The notes under the pieces: model-generated | Told to the model about the DNA's origin: nothing | What the model saw: the letters and a program-made list of their open reading frames with translations, nothing else | The model's database searches: none | Source: Gammaproteobacteria bacterium | GTDB taxonomy: Bacteria > Pseudomonadota > Gammaproteobacteria > Coxiellales > Coxiellaceae | DNA length: 7,996 bases | Direction of reading: 5' to 3' | Assembly (NCBI GenBank): GCA_021774015.1 | Contig: JAJFJO010000167.1 | Location: forward strand, 1 to 7,996 | Shown here: positions 1-6,366 of the stretch, in pieces | Numbering within the stretch: the stretch's first letter is position 1 | Layout: every line of letters starts with the position of its first letter | Made by a program: the position numbers and the translations under genes

Positions 1-1094
1 CTAGAGGTACAGGCAAGACGACATTTTTGTTGCATAACGTATTGGACAAGGGTGCGAAAAATCAGCAAAGTTTATACGTTTCAGCGGATAATTTATTTTT
101 CATTGACCATACTTTGTTAGATTTGGTGGATTGGCTCTACAAACAAACGGATGTTAAATTTCTATGTATTGATGAAATTCATAAGTACCCAAATTGGAAT
201 CAGGAGCTAAAAAATATCTACGATACTTATCGGAGTTTTGAGATTTTATTTTCGGGTAGCTCCATGATTGATCTTATATCTAGTAAATATGACTTGTCTA
301 GACGTGTAAGTTTATATCCTATGAGTGGTTTTTCTTTTCGAGAATACCTTGAGTATTATTGCAATATTAAAATCAAAAAGTTGGAATTCTCAGAGCTAAT
401 GAACAATCATGAAAAAATCGCGGTGGGGTTGAATCAACCAAAGCTGTTGAAATACTTTAAAGAATATTTACGCATAGGTTATTATCCACATTTGCACAAC
501 TTAGAATACAATCGCGAGAGGTACCAAGCGGTTGAGAACGCTGTGCAGAAGACCATTTACGAAGATATTACTACTTTGCATAACCTAAAAACGCCGAGTT
601 TATTCTTAATCGAGAAACTCTATAAATTTATATTAAATAGCCACGCAGGTGAGCTATCTGTAACCAAGTTATCGCAACAATTGGGGAAAGATTTCGATAC
701 TATGAGTAAGTTTCTAGCTTATTTGAATCAAGCTGGGTTGGTGAATTTTATTTATCCCAATAAATCAGGTTATGCTCACCTTAGGAATCCAATAAAAGTT
801 TTACCGGAAAACAGTAATATGGTTTTTGCTCATGAATTGCCGCAACACTCTGAAGCCAACCTTGGTAAAATACGCGAAACTTTTTTGATAAATCAGCTTT
901 ATTGTATTAATAAAAAAGTATTTTATAGTGATATTGGCGATTATAAAGTTGAAGATTTTATTTTTGAGGTGGGTGGGAAAAATAAATCAAAAGCACAATT
1001 AAAGCGGAAAGAAAACGCATGCGTTATTGCAGATGATATTTTAATTGGCAGCTCAAATACTATACCATTGTATCTGTTTGGATTGTTGTATTAG
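1..1094 (+). CDS. AAA_14/DUF4143-family ATP-binding protein, 5'-truncated by window edge
   Basis: The reading frame is open from base 3, and its first visible residues are RGTGKTTF, the P-loop (Walker A) of a nucleotide-binding ATPase. The TTG at 27-29 is therefore an internal Leu codon, and the true start lies left of the window, probably a few dozen codons away. About 363 residues remain. Walker B is FLCIDE (about 159-176), followed by IHKYPNW. LFSGSS (about 249-266) looks like a sensor strand, and the SRRVSLYPMSGFSFREYL stretch is typical of AAA_14 proteins. The C-terminal part matches DUF4143: FEVGGKNK (about 963-986), then VIADDI and a final IPLYLFGLLY. The E-V-G-G-K element resembles a PD-(D/E)XK nuclease core, but activity cannot be inferred from this. 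The family is common in bacteria and archaea, often in accessory regions, and its role is unresolved. Sampled lines are clearly more AT-rich than the neighbouring genes, which hints at separate ancestry. Family assignment is confident; function is unknown. Confidence 0.88.
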   Translation, partial: RGTGKTTFLLHNVLDKGAKNQQSLYVSADNLFFIDHTLLDLVDWLYKQTDVKFLCIDEIHKYPNWNQELKNIYDTYRSFEILFSGSSMIDLISSKYDLSRRVSLYPMSGFSFREYLEYYCNIKIKKLEFSELMNNHEKIAVGLNQPKLLKYFKEYLRIGYYPHLHNLEYNRERYQAVENAVQKTIYEDITTLHNLKTPSLFLIEKLYKFILNSHAGELSVTKLSQQLGKDFDTMSKFLAYLNQAGLVNFIYPNKSGYAHLRNPIKVLPENSNMVFAHELPQHSEANLGKIRETFLINQLYCINKKVFYSDIGDYKVEDFIFEVGGKNKSKAQLKRKENACVIADDILIGSSNTIPLYLFGLLY

Positions 1095-1138
1095 CAGTAG
1101 CGATACGTTCATTTTATGTGTTTAACATAGCAGCGTAA
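1095..1138. other. Short convergent intergenic gap, no clear terminator
   Basis: Forty-four bases separate the stop codons of the ATPase gene and glmS, which point at each other. I looked for a GC-rich stem followed by a T-run on either strand and found only a weak ATGT/ACAT pairing (about 1116-1128). Transcripts from both sides may overlap here or end by another route such as Rho. Confidence 0.5.
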
Positions 1139-2971
1139 TTACTCTACCGTCACCGACTTCGCTAAATTGCGTGGCTGATCGATATCTGTGCCTTTTAATA
1201 CCGCAACGTGATAAGCCAGCAACTGCATGGGAATGGAATAAATAATTGGCGCGATAACCGCTGGTGTGCTGGGAATTTTAATAAACGCGACACTGCTATC
1301 GTTTTCCCAACGTTCAGCGTCATCGCTAAAAATATAGATCTCTCCGCCGCGCGCTTGTACTTCCTGAATATTCGATGCCATTTTTTCAATTAAGTCATCT
1401 TTAGGTGCAATCACGATAACCGGCATTTCTTTATCGATCAGTGCGAGCGGCCCGTGTTTTAATTCACCGCCAGGGTAGGCTTCGGCGTGCACATAAGAAA
1501 TTTCTTTTAATTTTAGTGCGCCTTCTAATGCAATTGGAAATGCTGTGCCGCGACCTAAAAATAATGCATGGTGTTTGTCCGCAAATTGTTTGGCGATTGT
1601 TTGAATAGCTTGATCTAGCAATAATGCTTCTTTTACGGTGCCCGGTATAGATTGCAGTGCTGTGCTGATATCTGCGGTTTGTGAATCAGAAGGATTGCGC
1701 TGATGCTTTAAAGTTGATGCCAACATTAATAATGCAATCAATTGTGATGTAAATGTTTTTGTTGCTGCAACGCCAACCTCCATGCCTGCTTGAGTTAGAA
1801 AAACCAAATCTGCTTCGCGCACCATGGAGCTTTGTGCGGCGTTACAAATACTCATGGTAGCAAGGTAGCCTTCTTCTTTTGCTTTTCGAAAGGCAGCCAA
1901 TGTGTCAGCTGTTTCGCCAGATTGAGACAAACCAACAAATAAACTGTTGGGTTCAATAACGCCTTTTCTATAACGGTTTTCGCTGGCAATTTCTACTTGG
2001 CAAGGGATGTTGGCAATCGCTTCGATCCAGTAGCGCGCGACCAAACCTGCATGATAGCTTGTGCCGCACGCAACAATTGTAATGCGTTCTACTTTTGCTA
2101 GAATCTCAGGCGCTTTATGACCAAAGGCTTGAGGAGCAATTTGTTGATTTAAAATATTGCCGTTGATGGTTTCTGCCATCGAGCTGGGTTGTTCGAAAAT
2201 TTCTTTTAACATAAAGTGGCGATATTTTCCCTTGCTGGCTTTATCAGCATTAATATCCGTATGATGAATTTTGCGCTCAACCGGTTTGCCGTTTGCATCA
2301 AAGATTGTAATACAATTTTTGTCGAGCTTTACAATATCGCTTTCTTCAAGATAAATAAATTGTTGGGTGACAGGGGCTAATGCTAAAGCATCTGATGCAA
2401 TAAAATGTTCATCGATGCCAACACCAATCACTAACGGGCTACCTTTGCGCACAGCATATAAGGCATCAGGCTCGTGTGAATTAACGATACCTAATGCATA
2501 GGCGCCATCGAGTTCTTGTGTGGCTGCCTGTATTGTTTTAATCATATCTTTAGATTGCTGATAATGGTGATGCAATAAGTGGGCGATTACTTCAGTGTCT
2601 GTTTCAGATAAAAATTTATAGCCCTTTGCTTTTAGTTGTTCGCGGAGCTGGGAAAAATTTTCAATAATACCATTGTGCACAACAGCAATTTCATTTTGTG
2701 AGAAATGCGGGTGGGCGTTCGCTTCATTGGGGCGGCCGTGTGTTGCCCAACGTGTGTGAGCGATGCCGAGATAGCCTTGCAGCGGAGCAGCGTCATACGC
2801 TTTTTCAAGCCCTGCTACTTTTCCGAGAACGCGAATGCGCTCGACCTGCTGGTCGGGGTTGACAATGGCGATGCCAGCAGAATCGTAGCCGCGATACTCT
2901 AGTCGCTTTAACCCTTCTAATAAAATATGAGCTACATTTCTTTCTGCAACAGCGCCAACGATTCCACACAT
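1139..2971 (-). CDS. glmS: Glutamine--fructose-6-phosphate aminotransferase (isomerizing)
   Basis: This cytosolic enzyme converts fructose-6-phosphate and glutamine to glucosamine-6-phosphate and glutamate, the committed step towards UDP-GlcNAc for peptidoglycan and lipopolysaccharide. The 610-residue protein is close to the E. coli length of 609. It begins MCGIVG, with Cys2 as the N-terminal nucleophile of the class II glutamine amidotransferase domain (about 1-240). RGYDSAGIA (27-35), HTRWATHG (72-79), HNG (99-101) and TDTE (124-127) complete that site. Two SIS sugar-isomerase domains follow. The first has CGTS (302-305) and SQSGETADT (349-357). The second has EGALKLKE (483-490) and GGELKHGP (501-508, catalytic-type His506). 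The C-terminal DQPRNLAKSVTVE places the Schiff-base Lys at 605. The start is fixed by the obligatory Met-Cys and by a GAGGG ribosome binding site at 2981-2985. The gene stands alone rather than after glmU and is divergent from tkt. No glmS ribozyme is expected or seen. Confidence 0.98.
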   Translation of the reverse strand: MCGIVGAVAERNVAHILLEGLKRLEYRGYDSAGIAIVNPDQQVERIRVLGKVAGLEKAYDAAPLQGYLGIAHTRWATHGRPNEANAHPHFSQNEIAVVHNGIIENFSQLREQLKAKGYKFLSETDTEVIAHLLHHHYQQSKDMIKTIQAATQELDGAYALGIVNSHEPDALYAVRKGSPLVIGVGIDEHFIASDALALAPVTQQFIYLEESDIVKLDKNCITIFDANGKPVERKIHHTDINADKASKGKYRHFMLKEIFEQPSSMAETINGNILNQQIAPQAFGHKAPEILAKVERITIVACGTSYHAGLVARYWIEAIANIPCQVEIASENRYRKGVIEPNSLFVGLSQSGETADTLAAFRKAKEEGYLATMSICNAAQSSMVREADLVFLTQAGMEVGVAATKTFTSQLIALLMLASTLKHQRNPSDSQTADISTALQSIPGTVKEALLLDQAIQTIAKQFADKHHALFLGRGTAFPIALEGALKLKEISYVHAEAYPGGELKHGPLALIDKEMPVIVIAPKDDLIEKMASNIQEVQARGGEIYIFSDDAERWENDSSVAFIKIPSTPAVIAPIIYSIPMQLLAYHVAVLKGTDIDQPRNLAKSVTVE

Positions 2972-3003
2972 GAGTTTGGTCCCTCGAATTTAAGATAAAT
3001 CAC

Positions 3004-3033
3004 ATTACATTTAGTTACTAAAAGAACGTCCAA
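3004..3033 (-). promoter_or_regulatory. Candidate glmS promoter
   Basis: Read on the minus strand, a TGTAAT box (plus-strand 3004-3009, five of six consensus bases) lies 18 bases downstream of TTGGAC (3028-3033, three of six). Initiation would fall near 2997, giving a leader of about 26 bases that includes the GAGGG ribosome binding site. The -35 match is weak, so only the general placement is supported. The -35 overlaps the left arm of the 3023-3057 inverted repeat. Confidence 0.35.
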
Positions 3034-3087
3034 CCTCGCCTCACAGCTGAGCGTTCTCCGTATGCAGGCTCACTACCTGGATAGTTA

Positions 3088-3118
3088 TTGTGAACGCTAT
3101 CATGATGTTCTATATGAT
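3088..3118 (+). promoter_or_regulatory. Candidate tkt promoter
   Basis: TATGAT at 3113-3118 matches five of six bases of the sigma-70 -10 consensus. The best upstream partner is TTGTGA (3088-3093, four of six), but the 19-base spacer is longer than ideal. Initiation near 3125 would give a leader of about 85 bases carrying the AAGAGGTGA element. This is a prediction from consensus matching only. Confidence 0.33.
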
Positions 3119-3194
3119 TCAACTATGGTTTTTAAGTTCAAAGAGGTGATTAAGTGGCTGTATGTGTTATTATAGCGGCGTTTCTTCAGCCATC

Positions 3195-3201
3195 GAAGGG
3201 G
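3195..3201 (+). promoter_or_regulatory. Ribosome binding site deciding the tkt start
   Basis: GAAGGGG ends 8 bases before the ATG at 3210, where the protein begins MPSTPSRLELANAIR, as transketolases usually do. This supports 3210 over the in-frame ATG at 3162, which would add 16 residues unlike the family's N terminus. Confidence 0.7.
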
Positions 3202-3209
3202 TACTGTTT

Positions 3210-5246
3210 ATGCCATCAACGCCATCACGACTTGAACTTGCCAACGCGATTCGAGTACTTTCCATGGACGCTGTACAGCGCGCTAACTCTGGGCATCCGG
3301 GTATGCCAATGGGGATGGCAGATATCGCTGAAGTACTGTGGAATGACCACTTAAAATTCAACCCTGACAACCCAAACTGGTCAAATAGAGATCGATTTGT
3401 GCTCTCTAATGGGCATGGTGCTATGTTGCTCTATTCAGTATTACACCTGACGGGCTATGACCTTAATATAGATGACATCAAAAATTTCCGTCAAATGCAT
3501 TCTAAAACGCCAGGACATCCCGAATATGCGGATGCTCCTGGAGTAGAAACAACGACAGGTCCTTTGGGACAAGGCCTTGCTAATGCGGTGGGTATGGCAT
3601 TAGCAGAGAAAATGTTAGCCGCGCAGTTTAATAGGGATGGTCATGACATTGTTGATCATCATACCTACGTATTTGCTGGTGATGGCGACCTGATGGAAGG
3701 TATTTCTCATGAAGTGTGTTCTTTAGCAGGCACCTGGCAACTGGGTAAATTGGTTGTTTTATATGATGATAATGGTATTTCGATTGATGGAGATGTGAGT
3801 GGCTGGTTCACCGATGATACACCAAAACGTTTTGAGGCTTATAATTGGCATGTGGTCCCGAATGTGGATGGCCATGATAGTGCTGCGATTAATGCAGCGA
3901 TTGAACAAGCGCGAAGCGTCACCGATAAGCCTACATTGATTTGTTGTAAAACGAAGATTGGTTTTGGCGCGCCGACACTAGAAGGCAGTGAAAAATCACA
4001 TGGAGCTCCTTTGGGCGATGAAGAAATCGCAGGTGCTCGCAAGGCATTAAACTGGCCGCATGCGCCATTTGTGATTCCAGACGATATTTATGCGGGATGG
4101 AATGCGCGTGAAAAAGGTGTGGATGCGGAAGGGCAGTGGAATAAGCGTTTTGCAGCGTATGAAACAGCACATCCAGAATTGGCGGCTGAGTTTTTGCGTC
4201 GACAAGGTGGATATTTACCAGAGAGCTGGCAGGAACAATGTGAGACATTATTGCAGCAAGCAGCAACGAGTAGTAGTGCTCAAGCAACGCGTAAATCTTC
4301 TTTGCAATGTTTGAATTCGTTAGCTCCGCAATTGTCTGAACTTATTGGTGGCTCTGCAGATTTAACCGGCTCTAATTGCACGAATTGGTCTGGTTCAACT
4401 ATTTTTTCTGCAGATAATAATGTGCAGGGCAATTATATCGAATATGGTGTACGCGAATTTGGTATGTCTGCCATTATGAATGGCATGGCGCTGCATCGTG
4501 GTTTTATTCCTTTTAGTGGCACTTTTTTAACGTTTACTGACTATGCGCGCAACGCGGTGCGTTTATCTGCATTAATGAAGCAGCGGGTTATTTATGTGTA
4601 TTCGCATGATTCTATCGGTTTAGGGGAAGATGGCCCTACGCATCAGCCCATTGAGCATGCATCGATGTTGCGTCTGACGCCAGGTGTGCATGTGTGGCGT
4701 CCTGCTGATTTAATGGAGACAGCTGTTGCTTGGCAGTATGCATTGCAGCACCAAGGGCCCAGTTGTTTATTGCTGACTCGCCAAAATCTTCCGCAACAAG
4801 CGCATCGTGAAGGGCAAGAAAATGTGATTAAATGCGGGGGTTATGTTGTTTATGAAGGTTTAAATGATGGGACAACGTTGGAAGCTATTGTTCTTGCGAC
4901 GGGGTCGGAAGTGCACTTGGCTGTGAATGCAGCGAAATTATTGGCGGAAGAGGGTGTTAATATCCGAGTGGTATCGATGCCTTGTTGTGATTTGTTTAAA
5001 GAGCAAGAGCAAACTTATCGAGATCAGGTATTGCCGCCAGACGTAACAACTCGGTTGGCGATTGAAGCGGGCTCACCTGATTATTGGTACCAATTTGTTG
5101 GTTTGCAGGGTCGAGTTATTGGGATGGCAACGTTTGGGCATTCGGCACCAGCGGATCAATTATTTAAGCACTTTGGTTTTAGCGAAGCGCATATTAAAGC
5201 AGAGGTTTTAGGAATGTTGCATCAGCAAAAAGTGAGCAGCATATAA
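3210..5246 (+). CDS. tkt: Transketolase
   Basis: This thiamine diphosphate enzyme of the non-oxidative pentose phosphate pathway moves two-carbon ketol units, for example from xylulose-5-phosphate to ribose-5-phosphate or erythrose-4-phosphate. The product links fructose-6-phosphate and glyceraldehyde-3-phosphate to nucleotide and aromatic precursors. From ATG 3210 it is 678 residues, close to the usual 660-680. The N-terminal diphosphate-binding domain shows SGHPGMPMG (27-35), NGHG (67-70), TGPLGQG (116-122), the metal/ThDP motif GDGDLMEG (157-164) and SHG (263-265). The pyrimidine-binding domain has EYGVREFGMSAI (411-422), with Glu416 as the conserved residue that activates the cofactor. 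HDSIGLGEDGPTHQP (466-480) and LLTRQNLP (521-528) follow. The C-terminal transketolase domain has LATGSEVHLA (562-571) and ends around residue 678. All key motifs are intact. It lies upstream of gap in the same direction and may be partly co-transcribed with it. Whether it corresponds to tktA or tktB of enterics is not decidable. Confidence 0.97.
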   Translation: MPSTPSRLELANAIRVLSMDAVQRANSGHPGMPMGMADIAEVLWNDHLKFNPDNPNWSNRDRFVLSNGHGAMLLYSVLHLTGYDLNIDDIKNFRQMHSKTPGHPEYADAPGVETTTGPLGQGLANAVGMALAEKMLAAQFNRDGHDIVDHHTYVFAGDGDLMEGISHEVCSLAGTWQLGKLVVLYDDNGISIDGDVSGWFTDDTPKRFEAYNWHVVPNVDGHDSAAINAAIEQARSVTDKPTLICCKTKIGFGAPTLEGSEKSHGAPLGDEEIAGARKALNWPHAPFVIPDDIYAGWNAREKGVDAEGQWNKRFAAYETAHPELAAEFLRRQGGYLPESWQEQCETLLQQAATSSSAQATRKSSLQCLNSLAPQLSELIGGSADLTGSNCTNWSGSTIFSADNNVQGNYIEYGVREFGMSAIMNGMALHRGFIPFSGTFLTFTDYARNAVRLSALMKQRVIYVYSHDSIGLGEDGPTHQPIEHASMLRLTPGVHVWRPADLMETAVAWQYALQHQGPSCLLLTRQNLPQQAHREGQENVIKCGGYVVYEGLNDGTTLEAIVLATGSEVHLAVNAAKLLAEEGVNIRVVSMPCCDLFKEQEQTYRDQVLPPDVTTRLAIEAGSPDYWYQFVGLQGRVIGMATFGHSAPADQLFKHFGFSEAHIKAEVLGMLHQQKVSSI

Positions 5247-5255
5247 TTTTAATGT

Positions 5256-5273
5256 CTCGCAATGAGTTGCGGG
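5256..5273 (+). other. Short stem-loop after tkt
   Basis: CTCGCAA and TTGCGGG can pair as seven base pairs, one of them G-T, around a TGAG loop, starting 10 bases after the tkt stop. No T-run follows, so it does not look like an efficient intrinsic terminator. It may protect the tkt 3' end or weakly attenuate read-through into gap. Its right arm overlaps the first repeat copy. Confidence 0.4.
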
Positions 5274-5310
5274 TACTGTATATAATAAAGCGGGTACTGT
5301 ATATAATAAA
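5269..5310 (+). repeat. Perfect 21-bp tandem direct repeat (2 copies)
   Basis: Copies at 5269-5289 and 5290-5310 are identical and abut. Each begins GCGGGTACTG and ends TATAATAAA. The period of 21 bp is close to two helical turns, so the duplicated TATAAT boxes face the same side of the DNA. The second copy runs directly into the gap ribosome binding site. Confidence 0.95.
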
Positions 5311-5324
5311 GAGGAGCATTAAGC

Positions 5325-6362
5325 ATGACAATAAAAATAGCGATTAATGGGTTTGGTCGCATTGGTCGTAATGTAGTTAGAGCGTTATATGAGAGTCAGC
5401 AAGAAGATATAGAATTGGTGTTGGTTGCTATTAATGATCCTAGTGATACAGAAGCAAGCGCACATTTGTTTAAATACGACTCTGTGCATGGCCGTTTTAA
5501 GGGTGATGTTCGTTGTGAAGGTGACCACCTTTATATCAACGATAATAAAGTTCATATGACTAAAGTGAAAAACCCAGAGCAACTGCCTTGGGAAAAATAC
5601 GATGTTGATATCGTTTTGGAGTGTTCTGGTTTTTTTGCGTCGAAAGATAAAGCGAGCAAGCATATAAAAGCGGGTGCTAAGCGTGTTTTAATTTCAGCAC
5701 CAGCGGGTAATGATGTGCGCACTATTGTCTATGGTGTCAATCAAGACACGCTTAACGTGGAGGACAAAATTGTATCTAACGCCTCATGCACGACAAATTG
5801 TTTAGCCCCTTTGCTGAAAGTATTGCATGGTGCGTTGGGCATTAAAGAAGGTATGATGACGACGGTGCATTCCTATACCAACGATCAGAAATTAGTGGAT
5901 GCGTCTCATCCTGATATTCGTCGTGCACGTTCTGCAACGCAATCGATGATTCCAACTAAAACTGGAGCGGCAGCAGCTGTAGGCTTAGTAATTCCTGAAT
6001 TAAATGGCAAATTAGATGGCTACGCGATTCGTGTGCCAACCGTCAATGTATCGGTGGTTGATTTCACGTTTACTGCTGAAAAAACAGCATCAATTGAAAC
6101 CTTAAATCAACTCATGCGTCAAGCCTCTGAGGGCGATCTTAAAGGTATTTTGAATTATAACGATGAGCCACTTGTCTCTGTTGATTTTAATCACTGCACA
6201 GCATCATCGACGTTTGATGCGACACAAACTCGCGTAGTGGGTGATTTGATGAAAGTTGTTGCTTGGTACGATAATGAATGGGGTTTCTCAAATCGTATGC
6301 TAGATACCGCACGTGCTATTGCCAAAGTGTATGAAAATGAAAAGCACAGTGAGCTTGTTTAA
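5325..6362 (+). CDS. gap: Glyceraldehyde-3-phosphate dehydrogenase, phosphorylating (type I)
   Basis: This cytosolic enzyme converts glyceraldehyde-3-phosphate, phosphate and NAD(P)+ to 1,3-bisphosphoglycerate, the substrate of the next gene's product. The 345-residue protein opens with the Rossmann motif INGFGRIGR (7-15). The catalytic signature SNASCTTNCLAP (151-162) supplies nucleophile Cys155, with partner His182 in HSYTNDQ. PTKTGAAAAVGLVIPELNGK (210-229) and WYDNEWGFSNRM (314-325) are also typical. SAPAGND (124-130) and HSYTNDQ favour GAPDH over erythrose-4-phosphate dehydrogenase (epd), which often holds this position before pgk. Taking an offset of 6 from Bacillus GAPDH numbering, Asp38 is the usual ribose-binding Asp32. 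The usual Leu187-Pro188 of NAD-specific enzymes is Ala193-Ser194, and Leu33 is Pro39, which suggests that NADP may be accepted. The start is supported by GAGGAG 8 bases upstream. pgk follows after 4 bases. Confidence 0.96.
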   Translation: MTIKIAINGFGRIGRNVVRALYESQQEDIELVLVAINDPSDTEASAHLFKYDSVHGRFKGDVRCEGDHLYINDNKVHMTKVKNPEQLPWEKYDVDIVLECSGFFASKDKASKHIKAGAKRVLISAPAGNDVRTIVYGVNQDTLNVEDKIVSNASCTTNCLAPLLKVLHGALGIKEGMMTTVHSYTNDQKLVDASHPDIRRARSATQSMIPTKTGAAAAVGLVIPELNGKLDGYAIRVPTVNVSVVDFTFTAEKTASIETLNQLMRQASEGDLKGILNYNDEPLVSVDFNHCTASSTFDATQTRVVGDLMKVVAWYDNEWGFSNRMLDTARAIAKVYENEKHSELV

Positions 6363-6366
6363 TTTG

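Larger units (their letters stand above)
2972..3209. other. Divergent glmS/tkt intergenic region
   Basis: These 238 bases lie between the glmS and tkt start codons and must carry both promoters. Candidate -10 boxes exist for each direction, listed separately. Other visible structure is an AGAACG/CGTTCT inverted repeat (3023-3028 and 3052-3057), a GATAG/CTATC inverted repeat (3080-3084 and 3097-3101), three copies of the pentamer GAACG counting both strands, and a strong Shine-Dalgarno-like AAGAGGTGA (3141-3149) well upstream of the tkt start. I recognise no known riboswitch or RNA gene. Confidence 0.6.
5247..5324 (+). promoter_or_regulatory. tkt-gap intergenic region with putative gap promoter
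   Basis: This 78-base gap holds a short hairpin, a 21-bp tandem repeat that contains TATAAT twice (5281-5286 and 5302-5307), and a GAGGAG ribosome binding site (5311-5316) placed 8 bases before the gap ATG. The first TATAAT would start transcription near 5293 and leave the ribosome binding site intact. No good -35 is seen at the right distance: at 16-18 bases I find nothing better than three of six matches. An internal promoter for gap-pgk-pyk is plausible but not proven. Confidence 0.5.

Noticed and set aside
3089..3104. CRP-like site upstream of tkt
   Set aside because: TGTGA is followed after six bases by TCATG, only three of five matches to the second half-site, and the position does not fit a standard activator location relative to the candidate promoter.
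3162..3209. N-terminal extension of transketolase from ATG 3162
   Set aside because: The extra 16 residues do not resemble transketolase N termini, and ATG 3210 has its own ribosome binding site at 8 bases.
3154..3354. 66-codon frame overlapping the start of tkt
   Set aside because: It lies almost wholly within tkt in another frame, and its product has no recognisable features. The only point in its favour is the upstream AAGAGGTGA, reported as a finding.
3931..4287. 118-codon minus-strand frame inside tkt
   Set aside because: The plus strand here encodes conserved transketolase sequence. The reverse frame shows no family motif and no evident ribosome binding site.
5256..5273. Intrinsic terminator for tkt
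   Set aside because: The stem is short and no T-run follows it, so I list it only as a stem-loop.
5385..5663. 92-codon minus-strand frame inside gap
   Set aside because: It is antisense to well-conserved GAPDH sequence and its product looks like a random hydrophobic translation.
5325..6362. Erythrose-4-phosphate dehydrogenase (epd) in front of pgk
   Set aside because: SAPAGND, HSYTNDQ and the PTKTGAAAAVG motif follow GAPDH rather than Epd, which I would expect to show features such as HSAMHDQQ.
6313..6366. pgk start at ATG 6313
   Set aside because: It would add 18 residues encoded inside gap. Family alignment from memory begins close to MKSIDLRDQR at 6367.
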